Below are positions 36,710 to 46,724 of a stretch of 64,000 bases of DNA, piece after piece (positions within the stretch are counted from its first letter, which is position 1; each line of letters opens with the position of its first letter). Source of the stretch: Oceanicaulis sp040217555. Lineage in GTDB: Bacteria > Pseudomonadota > Alphaproteobacteria > Caulobacterales > Maricaulaceae. Location: positions 411,419 to 475,418 of the forward strand of contig JAVJPX010000007.1 of the NCBI GenBank assembly GCA_040217555.1. The letters are read 5' to 3'. The translations under genes were made by a program, and so were the position numbers. A model generated the notes under the pieces. It was not told where the DNA came from and did not search any database. It was given only the letters and a program-made list of their open reading frames with translations.

Positions 36710-37171
36710 ATGAATCTTTCCCTCGCCCTGCCCTTCATCGCCACGGTGATCGCCGGCGCTGCGGTGAGCCTGCAGCCGGCCTTCAACGGTCAGCTGGCTG
36801 ATCATCTGGGTTCGCCCCTGCGCGCGGCGCTGGTGAGCTTTTCGGCCGGGATGCTGACGCTGACGGTGGTGGTGGGCGTGCTGACGGCGCGGGCCGGATT
36901 TCCCAGCGCCGAGCGGGTGGCTTCCACACCGCTGCATCTATGGGTGATCGGCGGCATGCTGGGCGCGCTCTTCGTCACCACCGCGGCCTGGGCGACGCCG
37001 AAGATCGGGGCGGGCGCATTCTTCGCGATGCTGATCGCCTCCCAGCTCGCCGCGGCGCTGGTGATTGATCATTTCGGGCTGGTCGGGCTGGACGCGCGGC
37101 CGGCGACCCTGATCCGCGTGGCGGGCGTCGCTCTGCTGATCGCCGGCGCGTGGATGGTGGTGAAGGGGTGA
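36710..37171 (+). CDS. DMT-superfamily (DUF606/YdcZ-like) transporter
   Basis: 153 residues, with about five hydrophobic segments (LPFIATVIAGAAVSLQPAFNG, ALVSFSAGMLTLTVVVGVL, WVIGGMLGALFVTTAAWA and others). The ALVSF-AG and QPAFN motifs suit the YdcZ/DUF606 group of drug/metabolite transporters, which are short half-length proteins. ATG 36710 has GCGGAGGA just upstream. Substrate unknown. It is followed directly by tandem repeats at 37176. Confidence 0.85.
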   Translation: MNLSLALPFIATVIAGAAVSLQPAFNGQLADHLGSPLRAALVSFSAGMLTLTVVVGVLTARAGFPSAERVASTPLHLWVIGGMLGALFVTTAAWATPKIGAGAFFAMLIASQLAAALVIDHFGLVGLDARPATLIRVAGVALLIAGAWMVVKG

Positions 37172-37175
37172 CGTC

Positions 37176-37274
37176 ACCGCGATCCGAAAAGTGGGAACCG
37201 GTTTTCGGACAAATCGCGGTGAAGCAAGATTCGCGATCCGAAAAGTGGGAACCGGTTTTCGGATAAATCGCGGT
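37176..37274. repeat. Tandem copies of a dispersed palindromic repeat
   Basis: Two near-identical units at 37177-37220 and 37231-37274 contain CGCGATCCGAAAAGTGGGAA, then CCGGTTTTCGGA(C/T)AAATCGCG. Within each unit the ends pair to make a hairpin (CGATCCGAAAA with TTTTCGGAxAAATCG). This type of repeat is common in alphaproteobacterial intergenic DNA. It lies between converging genes and could act as a bidirectional terminator. Confidence 0.9.
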
Positions 37275-37300
37275 GCAGAGATATTTCCTCCCACTTTTCT

Positions 37301-37843
37301 TCAGTAGGGCGCAAAATCCTTGCCCTGGGTGCGCAAAGACGGGACTGACGGCGCCGGGCCGTCCCGGCGGGCGCGCCAGTCCTCCAGCGCCCAGCGCACG
37401 GAGGGAAAGGCGAGATCGTTGAAGGGAATATCCTCCCACGCATAGAGCGCCACCTCCTGGCTTTCAGGTCCGGCGGACACGTCCGGCGATGTGAGGCGGG
37501 CGCGAAAGAAGATCTGCACCTGCGAGATGCGCGGGATCGAGTAGACCCCCAGCAAATCAACGATCTCAAGCTTTGCGCGCGCCTCTTCCCAGGCTTCGCG
37601 CGCGGCGCCCTCGGCGACGCTTTCGCCTTCCTCCATGTATCCCGCCGGAAGGGTCCAGAAGCCGGAGCGCGGCTCGATGGCGCGCTTGCACATGAGCACG
37701 CGGCCTTGTTCGTCCTCGGCCACCACCCCGGCGACGATCTTCGGGTTCACATAGTCGATGAAGCCGCACGTGCCGCAGACGCGCCGTTCGCGGTCATCAT
37801 GCTCGGGCACGGTGATCTGGAAGTCAGGCTTTTTGTCGGTCAT
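37301..37843 (-). CDS. NUDIX hydrolase
   Basis: 180 residues. A short N-terminal zinc-knuckle-like CGTCGF is followed by a NUDIX domain with the box GYMEEGESVAEGAAREAWEE (G-x5-E-x7-RE-x2-EE), in which the final Gly is Arg. Such enzymes hydrolyse nucleoside diphosphate-linked compounds; the zinc-ribbon pattern recalls NADH pyrophosphatase relatives. ATG 37843 lies at the divergent boundary with the MarR gene. Substrate not assigned. Confidence 0.9.
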   Translation of the reverse strand: MTDKKPDFQITVPEHDDRERRVCGTCGFIDYVNPKIVAGVVAEDEQGRVLMCKRAIEPRSGFWTLPAGYMEEGESVAEGAAREAWEEARAKLEIVDLLGVYSIPRISQVQIFFRARLTSPDVSAGPESQEVALYAWEDIPFNDLAFPSVRWALEDWRARRDGPAPSVPSLRTQGKDFAPY

Positions 37844-37969
37844 GACCGATTATCCTTGCACAGGCCGCATGCCTTGAAGACAATTCCGTATCAAGACAGT
37901 GGTGTAATTGAAACGTCGCCAAACACCGCTAGGCTCCGGCCACGTTTGATCTCCGGAAGGGGTGGATTT

Positions 37970-38536
37970 ATGGCTGACGAACCCGATTTCGACCTCGCCC
38001 TGTCGCCGGGTCACTTGCTGCACCGGGCCCAGCAATTCGCCGCGGACCGGTTTTCCGAGGCCACCGGCGGCGTCGAGGTCACCCAGCGCCAGTTCGCGGT
38101 TCTCTGCGCGGTTCACGCCGCGGAAGGACTGACCCAGACCCAGCTTGTGACCGCCACCGGCATTGACCGCTCCACCCTGGCCGAGCTGGTCAGCCGCATG
38201 GCCACCAAGGGCCTGCTTCTGCGCGAAAAGGCGCCGGGCGATGCGCGGGCCAATTCGGTGCGCTTCACCGATGAGGGCCGCAAGCTCTACGAAACCGCCA
38301 TCGAAGGCGCCAAGGCGGCCGACGAAGCCATTCTGGGCGCCCTGCCCAAGAACAAGCGCGCCAATTTCGTGGAATCCCTCACCCGGATCAGCCGCGCCAG
38401 CGAGCTGGGCGCCGAAGAGGCCAAGGCCGAAGCCAAGCGCGCCAAGCACGCCCTGAAGGCCCAGCAGAAGGCCGAAGAGAAAGCCGCCGAAAAGGCCGCT
38501 GAAAAAGCCAAGAAAAAGAAAAAGAAAAAGAAATAG
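37970..38536 (+). CDS. MarR-family regulator with lysine-rich tail
   Basis: 188 residues. The winged helix is visible as VTQRQFAVLCAVHAAEGLTQ, TQLVTATGIDRSTLAELVSRMATKGLL and REKAPGDARANSVRFTDEGR (residues 40-110). The C-terminal 45 residues form a long Ala/Glu/Lys helix (KAEEKAAEKAAEKAKK) ending in eight Lys codons with one Lys-only run. The tail is not part of MarR and could bind nucleic acid non-specifically. ATG 37970 follows GGAAGGGG. Confidence 0.88.
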   Translation: MADEPDFDLALSPGHLLHRAQQFAADRFSEATGGVEVTQRQFAVLCAVHAAEGLTQTQLVTATGIDRSTLAELVSRMATKGLLLREKAPGDARANSVRFTDEGRKLYETAIEGAKAADEAILGALPKNKRANFVESLTRISRASELGAEEAKAEAKRAKHALKAQQKAEEKAAEKAAEKAKKKKKKKK

Positions 38537-38596
38537 GGACAGCTTCGCCGGCGATCCTCAGCACCCGCAAGCCCGCGCTTCGCCAGATCAGGACCG

Positions 38597-39157
38597 TCAG
38601 CGCAATTGCGGCAGAGCGTCCGCGTCTACCGGGTTTCCGCCCGCTTCGCTCCAGGCCGGCGCCAGCGATCGCCGCCAGGTGATGTCGTCTACAGCGCCGC
38701 GCCAGCGTGCGCGGATCACCCCGTCGCCATCAATCACGAAGGTTTCCGGCGCACCGGTGAGGCCCAGCTCGATCGCGGCTCTGCCCTCGGGATCAGCGGC
38801 GAGGCCGGCGAACGGATCTCCCAGCTGATCGAGAAACGCCCTGGCGTTGCCCGGATCATCCTTGTAGGCGATTCCGTAGATCGGCACGCCCTGCTCAGCC
38901 AGGCCCATGAGGACGGGGTGCTCGATGCGGCACGGCGCGCACCAGCTCGCCCAGACATTCAGGAGATAGGGGCCCTCCACCGCTGACGGATCGAAATCCA
39001 CCGTGCGGCCGGGAAAATCCTCCAGCGGCAGGGCGGGCAGATCGCGGCCCACCAGCGGATCCTCGCCGCCCGTGTCCGGGCTGAGCAGCGCCACGGCGAA
39101 GATGACCAGCAAAAGCGCCACCACGGTGAGCGGAACCCACAGAATGAGCCTGTTCAT
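38597..39157 (-). CDS. ccmG: Thiol:disulfide interchange protein CcmG (DsbE)
   Basis: 186 residues. An N-terminal membrane anchor (residues 5-25) holds a periplasmic thioredoxin-like domain with the redox motif WCAPC (Cys73, Cys76) in LLNVWASWCAPCRIEHP and the cis-Pro region TGAPETFVIDGDG. CcmG keeps apocytochrome c CXXCH cysteines reduced for heme attachment. ATG 39157 overlaps the ccmD stop by 4 bp. It is the last gene of the leftward ccmA-ccmB-ccmC-ccmD-ccmG set. Confidence 0.95.
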   Translation of the reverse strand: MNRLILWVPLTVVALLLVIFAVALLSPDTGGEDPLVGRDLPALPLEDFPGRTVDFDPSAVEGPYLLNVWASWCAPCRIEHPVLMGLAEQGVPIYGIAYKDDPGNARAFLDQLGDPFAGLAADPEGRAAIELGLTGAPETFVIDGDGVIRARWRGAVDDITWRRSLAPAWSEAGGNPVDADALPQLR

Positions 39158-39390
39158 GCGTCGATCTCCGTGGCGCCAGTCTCTGTGACCGTCGTCTCTG
39201 ACGATCCAGTCTCCAGCGCCCCAGTGTCCAGCGCCGAAGTCTCCAGCGCTTGAAGCCGGGCGAGGCGGGCGGCGGCGGCGCGGCGCGCCTGCAGCGTCCA
39301 CAGGACCAGTCCGCCCACGCCCAAAAGGGTCAGGGCGTAGGAGGGCCAGACAAAGGCGGCGTATCCGTCCATGGCGAAAAACGCGCTCAC
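39154..39390 (-). CDS. ccmD: Heme exporter protein D
   Basis: 78 residues, with one membrane helix (YAAFVWPSYALTLLGVGGLVLWTLQARR) and the family's FVWPSYALT. CcmD stabilises the CcmC-CcmE heme-handling complex. It is longer than the usual 45-60 residues because of a C-terminal Thr/Glu/Ser-rich tail (about 49-78) that looks disordered. Overlaps both ccmC and ccmG by 4 bp. Confidence 0.92.
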   Translation of the reverse strand: MSAFFAMDGYAAFVWPSYALTLLGVGGLVLWTLQARRAAAARLARLQALETSALDTGALETGSSETTVTETGATEIDA

Positions 39391-40139
39391 AGCCCCGCCT
39401 CCAGCTCCAGCCGGCGTTCGCGGCGGCGCTCCAGCACGTCGGCCTTCCTTGAAAGGATCATGGCGCGCATCCGGGTCAGCACCAGCGCAGTGAGGAGCAC
39501 GGTGAAGGCCAGCGCCATGATCGACAGCGGCCAGAGCGCGGAAGGATGGATGGTGGGTCCGTCAAAGCGGAACACGCTGGCGGGCTGGTGCAGCGTATTC
39601 CACCAGTCCACGGAGAATTTGATGATCGGCAGGTTGAGCACCCCGGCCATGGCCAGGATCGCGCCGGCGCGGGCGGCCAGCTTCTCATCCTCGATGGCGG
39701 CGCGCAGCGCCATGTATCCCAGATACAGAAGGAACAGCACCAGCATGGAGGTGAGCCGCGCGTCCCACACCCACCAGGCGCCCCACATGGGCCGGCCCCA
39801 TAGCGCGCCGGTGGCCAGGCACAAAAAGGCGAACACCGCCCCGGCCGGCGCCAGGGCGCGGGCGGCCAGATCCGCCAGGTTATGGCTCCAGATGAAATAG
39901 ACGAAGCTGGAGACCGCGAGCCCGGTATAGGCGGCCATGGCCAGCCAGGCGGCGGGCACATGGACGTACATGATGCGCACCGTCTCCGACTGCTGATAGT
40001 CGGGCGGCGAGATCACCAGCGCCCAGGGCAGGCCGATGGCGAACAACAGCGCAGCGACGCCCCAGGTCCAGGGGATCACGGCGCGGGCCAGCCGGTCGAA
40101 ACGCTCAGGGTTTGCGAGATAGCTCCACATGTCGCTCAC
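39387..40139 (-). CDS. ccmC: Heme transporter CcmC
   Basis: 250 residues with six membrane segments. The tryptophan-rich motif WGAWWVWDARLTSMLVLF in the family's WWD domain and the flanking periplasmic His residues (VHVPAAWLAM and TLHQPA) bind heme for transfer to CcmE. The start ATG 40139 is conserved in type. It lies 67 bp downstream of ccmB, with no terminator seen. Confidence 0.95.
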   Translation of the reverse strand: MSDMWSYLANPERFDRLARAVIPWTWGVAALLFAIGLPWALVISPPDYQQSETVRIMYVHVPAAWLAMAAYTGLAVSSFVYFIWSHNLADLAARALAPAGAVFAFLCLATGALWGRPMWGAWWVWDARLTSMLVLFLLYLGYMALRAAIEDEKLAARAGAILAMAGVLNLPIIKFSVDWWNTLHQPASVFRFDGPTIHPSALWPLSIMALAFTVLLTALVLTRMRAMILSRKADVLERRRERRLELEAGL

Positions 40140-40206
40140 CTAGCCAGCCTTTGCGCGGTTCGCAAGGCTGATGCGGCGCAGAGCCGCAAGCGTTTTGGAT
40201 GCAAGC

Positions 40207-40875
40207 CTATTCAAGGCGGGCCCGCAGCGCCGCCGCGGCGCCGAACGGCGCCAGCGCCAGCGCCGCCAGCGAATACGCCGCCGTCATCATCAAATTGGGG
40301 CCCACAAGATGGGGCGCCTCCACCGCCGCGCGCGCTGCGCCCGCCGCAAAGATCAAAAGCGGCACCTGCAGCGGCGCCGCAATGAGCGCGATCAGCAGCC
40401 CCGCCCGCTTCAGCCCCGCCGCCAGCGCGCCGGCGAACCCGGCCACCAGCGCCAGACCCGTCGCCGCCAGCAGCAGCGACAGCCCGGTGATCAGCGCCGG
40501 TCCAAGCTCCAGCCCGTAGGCGAGCGCGCCCAGCACCGCCAGAATCGGCAGGGGCCAGAACACCGCGCAGGTGAAGGCGAGCGCCTTCATCAGACAGGTG
40601 AGCGCCAGGCTCTGGCCCGACAGGGCGTAAAGCTCCAGCGTGCCGTCGCTGGCGTCTTCGCCGAACAGGCGCTCGGCCGGCTGCAGCGTCGCCAGCAGCG
40701 CCGCAAAGCAGATCACGCCCGGCCCCGCCGCGGCGAGCACCTCGGCGTTGGGCCCGATCGCCAGCGGCGCCAGGGACAGGGCGGCCAGATTGAACGCGGC
40801 CGGGCCCGCCGGCCCGCCGCCGCCGGAAAACGCCAGCCGGATCTCGCGCGCAAACAACGCCAGGGCCGCACTCAT
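40207..40875 (-). CDS. ccmB: Heme exporter protein CcmB
   Basis: 222 residues, about six membrane segments, with LFAREIRLAFSGGG at the start and the FGEDASDGTLELYALSGQSL segment typical of CcmB. It is the membrane part of the CcmAB ABC-type transporter, whose ATPase releases holo-CcmE. The ATG at 40875 overlaps the ccmA stop by 4 bp. Confidence 0.94.
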   Translation of the reverse strand: MSAALALFAREIRLAFSGGGGPAGPAAFNLAALSLAPLAIGPNAEVLAAAGPGVICFAALLATLQPAERLFGEDASDGTLELYALSGQSLALTCLMKALAFTCAVFWPLPILAVLGALAYGLELGPALITGLSLLLAATGLALVAGFAGALAAGLKRAGLLIALIAAPLQVPLLIFAAGAARAAVEAPHLVGPNLMMTAAYSLAALALAPFGAAAALRARLE

Positions 40876-41474
40876 GGCGTCAGCTCCACGGCGCGCGCAT
40901 CGGCCCAGCCCAGATCCACATGGGTGGCGGCGATCACCAGGCCGCCGCCTTGTCTGTGCCGGGCGACCAGCTCGGCGAGGCGGGCGCGGCTGGCGGTGTC
41001 CAGCGGCGCTGTCGGCTCATCCAGAATCCAGACCGGGCGCTCCGACAAGACAATACGGGCCAGCGCGGCCCGGCGCTTTTGACCGGCGGACAGCTTGCCG
41101 CATTCGCGCCGCGCCAGATGCGCCACGGCCAGCTCGCGCATAACCGTGTCCAACCTTGTGATGTCGGCGCTTCCGCCCTGCATCGTGGTCCAGCTTTGAA
41201 GCATCGCCTCGACGCTCTCGCTGCTTTTCAGCGCGTCGGCGTGGCCCAGAAAGGCGATCCCGGCCTCGGCGGGGCTGCGCGTGATCTCACCGCTGGCGGG
41301 CCGCACCAGGCCGGCGAGCGCGCGCAGCAGCGTCGTCTTGCCCGAGCCGTTGGGCCCGGTGAGCACCACCGCCTCCCCGGCGTTCACGGCGAGCGAAAAC
41401 CCGCGCACCAGCACCCGCCCGCCGCGATCCAGCGTCAGGTCTGTGCACGAAAGGGCGGGGGCGGTTTGCGTCAT
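40872..41474 (-). CDS. ccmA: Heme ABC exporter ATP-binding protein CcmA
   Basis: 200 residues of ABC ATPase: Walker A GPNGSGKTTLLRALAG, signature KLSAGQKRRAALARI, Walker B VWILDEPTAPLD and switch His in AATHVD. It powers CcmAB in cytochrome c maturation. ATG 41474 is chosen over long upstream extensions because the ABC core begins 10 residues later. It leads the leftward ccm operon and is divergent from acnA. Confidence 0.95.
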   Translation of the reverse strand: MTQTAPALSCTDLTLDRGGRVLVRGFSLAVNAGEAVVLTGPNGSGKTTLLRALAGLVRPASGEITRSPAEAGIAFLGHADALKSSESVEAMLQSWTTMQGGSADITRLDTVMRELAVAHLARRECGKLSAGQKRRAALARIVLSERPVWILDEPTAPLDTASRARLAELVARHRQGGGLVIAATHVDLGWADARAVELTP

Positions 41475-41733
41475 CGACGCGAGAGATAAAGCGCGGCGGC
41501 GCGGCTGTCCAAGCCTCTCGGTGTTGCGGGGGAGGATCGCCCTGTGTGCAGGGGTCTGACCCTGCGACAGGTTCGCACCTACTGACATGGGACCTACGCC
41601 GCATTGCAGCAGGGCCGAAGCGGGTCTAAAACGCGCCACGAAACATATGTCGGCGCTCAACGGTTTCCCTGACGAGTTTTTTGCGCCGCACGCATCGCCG
41701 CCGGGTTTCCCGGCGCCAAGACGAGGATGACCC

Positions 41734-44412
<2,679 letters not shown>

Positions 44413-44440
44413 CCCCAAGGCGTCAGCTCTGACACGAAGG

Positions 44441-44476
44441 CCCCCGACGGAGCGATCCGCCGGGGGTTTTTCTTTG
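44441..44476 (+). terminator. Intrinsic terminator of acnA
   Basis: CCCCCGACGG pairs with CCGCCGGGGG (one mismatch), loop AGCGAT, followed by a T run at 44467-44471. It separates acnA from the RiPP-like island. Confidence 0.88.
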
Positions 44477-44654
44477 GGGAAGCCGCGCGGGATCCCTAGC
44501 AGGCGAACCCGGTTAGCAGGACTGAAGGCGGCACCGTAGTCTTAGTGAATCTTGGAATTACATACGCCTATAAGGAGTTTTAAAATTAAACTTAATTTTT
44601 CGGTTGAAATCCAATTTGCGCCGTGAGAATGTGACGGTTCAACCGTAGGAGGAT
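44477..44654. promoter_or_regulatory. A/T-rich promoter region of the RiPP-like operon
   Basis: A 178-bp stretch that is strikingly A/T-rich compared with the rest of the window, especially 44540-44620. TATAAG at 44569-44574 could be a -10 element, though its -35 partner is weak. A TAGGAGG sequence at 44646-44652 lies only 2 bp before ATG 44655, an unusually short spacing. Confidence 0.5.
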
Positions 44655-44855
44655 ATGAAGATACCGTTTCTGATGACCCGCCACACGAGAGAGCGCGACG
44701 AGCTGGTTACGCTCAGCAATGAAGAAATTGCTGAAATCTCTGGCGGCACACTTCACAACATCAGCTTTGGCGTTGGTACCAGCTGCGTCTCTTCGACAGT
44801 TACGCCGAACGGTGACGGCAGCTGCTGCACTACAGACCAGAATGACGATCCCTGA
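44655..44855 (+). CDS. Candidate RiPP precursor peptide (graspetide-like)
   Basis: A 66-residue peptide. Residues 1-31 look like a leader: MKIPFLMTRH recalls the PFFxRF-type recognition motif of microviridin/marinostatin leaders, and LVTLSNEEIAEISGG (17-31) is a typical helix ending in a double-glycine cleavage site. The core (32-66) is rich in Ser/Thr (11), has Cys44, Cys57, Cys58 and ends in acidic CTTDQNDDP (Asp61, Asp64, Asp65). Omega-ester or amide links between Ser/Thr and Asp are the expected modification by the adjacent ATP-grasp enzyme. It lacks the TxKYPSD core of microviridins. Precursor role is inferred from sequence and context. Confidence 0.75.
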   Translation: MKIPFLMTRHTRERDELVTLSNEEIAEISGGTLHNISFGVGTSCVSSTVTPNGDGSCCTTDQNDDP

Positions 44856-44877
44856 ATGATGGCCGGTTAGTGTGTAA

Positions 44878-44908
44878 CGCCGGGGCTTTAGAGCCCCGGC
44901 GCCTTTTC
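44878..44908 (+). terminator. Intrinsic terminator between precursor and ATP-grasp genes
   Basis: A perfect 10-bp G/C-rich stem (CGCCGGGGCT at 44878-44887 with AGCCCCGGCG at 44892-44901, loop TTAG), then CCTTTT. It lies after the precursor stop and before the ligase. Partial read-through would give much more precursor mRNA than enzyme mRNA. Confidence 0.9.
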
Positions 44909-44930
44909 GTTCGAAAAATTGGATGTTTGA

Positions 44931-45932
44931 ATGCTTGTTGTCTTTGGGTGGGGTGACGACCCTCAAGTTTCGCGGACGCTCGACGCGCTTGGAGCTCATG
45001 GAATAGACATCAACCTCTGCGACCTCGCTGGCGAAGGGGACCTGACGCTGATAAGTCACGACCCACTAGCGCCGACAATACTCGTAAACGGGCGTCGCTT
45101 GTCCCAGGGCGATCTCATCTGGGACCGGTCAAAATTCTTTCCGGACACTATATTTTATTTTCGTGAAACCCTAGATGGGGAGTCTGAACATGACCGGCGT
45201 CGTTGCAATGCGATGCGGGAATCAGAATGGAGAGCGACACTTAGCTACTTGTCTCAATCAGGCGAGTATACGTATCTCAACGACCATCGTGCCCGCGCCG
45301 GTATGGTCAAGCCAGTGCAGCAGCGCGTCGCGGCTCAGCTTGGGCTGAAAACGCCGCCTTCCATTGTGACCACGAACCACAAGGATGTTGTCATCTTTGC
45401 CAACGAACACCGGACGTTGATCACCAAATCTCTGGGTGGCCATCGAGTTCTATTTAACGATCAGGAGGGGCGGCTTCCAGAGGTTGTAATGACGATGGCC
45501 TGTGAAGCTGAAGATATCATCTCAGCCAGCCCCGGCTCCATTCAAGCGCTTCCCCACTTTTTCCAGAAGCGGATAGCAAAGGATTATGAGACACGGGTCT
45601 TCGTTCACGAAGGCGAAGCGCATGCATTTAGGGTCGAATCACAGGTCATTCCCCAGACCAAAGTGGATTGGCGATACGGTTCGACCTTCTTGCCTTTCGA
45701 GCCCTGCGAGGCGCCGGAGGCGATCAAGAAAGCCTGCCAGGTATTTCTCCGGCGCTTCAGTCTTTTCTACGGAAGTTTTGACTTCATCGTCGATCCGGAT
45801 GGCGAATGGTGGTTCCTTGAATGCAATCAGGACGGCCAGTGGATCTGGCTTGACAATGCATGTGATCACGAAATTACACGCACGTTCGCCGCTGCTATCG
45901 CGCGGCGCTTGCAGCCTGAGCACGCCGTATGA
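44931..45932 (+). CDS. MvdD-like ATP-grasp ligase (candidate graspetide synthetase)
   Basis: 333 residues. The N-terminal pre-ATP-grasp domain (1-120) leads to the ATP-grasp fold. KPVQQRVAAQLGLKTPPSIVTTN (128-149), the ATP-binding Lys166 in LITKSLGG, QKRIAKDYETRVFVHEG (212-228) with VESQVIPQTKVDWR, and FDFIVDPDGEWWFLECNQDGQW with Mg ligands Asp284, Glu297 and Asn299. These match MvdC/MvdD-type peptide ligases that join Ser/Thr or Lys to Asp/Glu side chains in graspetides, including the final GQWIWLD. It overlaps the next gene by ATGA. Codon use and GC (mid-50s percent by eye) are lower than the neighbours, hinting at transfer. Confidence 0.9.
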   Translation: MLVVFGWGDDPQVSRTLDALGAHGIDINLCDLAGEGDLTLISHDPLAPTILVNGRRLSQGDLIWDRSKFFPDTIFYFRETLDGESEHDRRRCNAMRESEWRATLSYLSQSGEYTYLNDHRARAGMVKPVQQRVAAQLGLKTPPSIVTTNHKDVVIFANEHRTLITKSLGGHRVLFNDQEGRLPEVVMTMACEAEDIISASPGSIQALPHFFQKRIAKDYETRVFVHEGEAHAFRVESQVIPQTKVDWRYGSTFLPFEPCEAPEAIKKACQVFLRRFSLFYGSFDFIVDPDGEWWFLECNQDGQWIWLDNACDHEITRTFAAAIARRLQPEHAV

Positions 45933-46696
45933 TTACCGCACTGAACGTTCTGGCGACCGCGTCCCTTGCGCTCTACGCGCCGCCTCAGATTGCAGCTTCA
46001 ATCGAAACCGTGGAGGCGTGCCAGCAGGTTCTTCACCGCTGCATGCTGGAAGGATGCAAAGACGCGGACGTGGTCCGCGCCTGCCCGACGGGCGGTCTCT
46101 CCGAGCGATCCCTGGCGATCCTTCGTACCGAGGCGGTCAGCGCCCGTAACAGAATTGAAAGCGCGGACCAGCGTGCGGCGTGCGCCGAGGACTTCACGGC
46201 TTTCTGGGAGGCCGCCAAGGCGCGCCTCGATCCGGATAATCTCCTCTTTGGCTACCCTTACGGACCGGATGCGCCCGCTCCCACCGAATTGACGCAGAAC
46301 ACCATCATCCGCGCGGAGCTGGACCGGGCGATGACGGGTCGGATAGAAGCCTTCGTCAACGCCGAGACGGCGTGGACCTGTCCGATACCGCCGTGGTCGC
46401 CGCTGGCGATGCTGCGCGGCCAGAATCTGGCGTTCGCCGAAGACCGCCGGCTCCTTGAGCGCCTGTGTCCGGTCGGGGAGGCGCCAGGTTGGGCGAACGC
46501 CGCGCTTTACATCTATGTCCACGCGGATCTGTGGCAGCCGGAGCAGGTCAGGGCGCTGGAGACGTTTGAAGCACGCGTTGAGAGCGGCGCGTTGAGCGAG
46601 GACCGGAACACAGCGCTGCGCAGCCGCGTCGCCGGCCACCAGCCGCTCTATGACGACGCCGACCTTGCGGACGACTGGCCAACGCGCTCCGATTAA
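45929..46696 (+). CDS. Unrecognised, probably exported cysteine-containing protein of the RiPP-like operon
   Basis: 255 residues. Residues 1-23 (MITALNVLATASLALYAPPQ, then IAA) look like a weak signal peptide or anchor. The rest is mainly helical with seven cysteines (31, 38, 43, 52, 85, 151, 180), three of them close together in VEACQQVLHRCMLEGC, and ends in an acidic tail. The cysteine content suggests disulfides in the periplasm. Overlap with the ligase gene by 4 bp ties it to the peptide system: it may be a partner, an immunity factor or a protease-like processor. I recognise no family and no catalytic motif. Confidence 0.7.
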   Translation: MITALNVLATASLALYAPPQIAASIETVEACQQVLHRCMLEGCKDADVVRACPTGGLSERSLAILRTEAVSARNRIESADQRAACAEDFTAFWEAAKARLDPDNLLFGYPYGPDAPAPTELTQNTIIRAELDRAMTGRIEAFVNAETAWTCPIPPWSPLAMLRGQNLAFAEDRRLLERLCPVGEAPGWANAALYIYVHADLWQPEQVRALETFEARVESGALSEDRNTALRSRVAGHQPLYDDADLADDWPTRSD

Positions 46697-46724
46697 TCAG
46701 GTTTGTTTCCCAAAAGCGCCGCCC

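Noticed and set aside
44592..45059. 155-codon minus-strand frame across the RiPP-like precursor
   Set aside because: It has no ribosome site and lies antisense to a gene with AGGAGG, leader features and a matched terminator.
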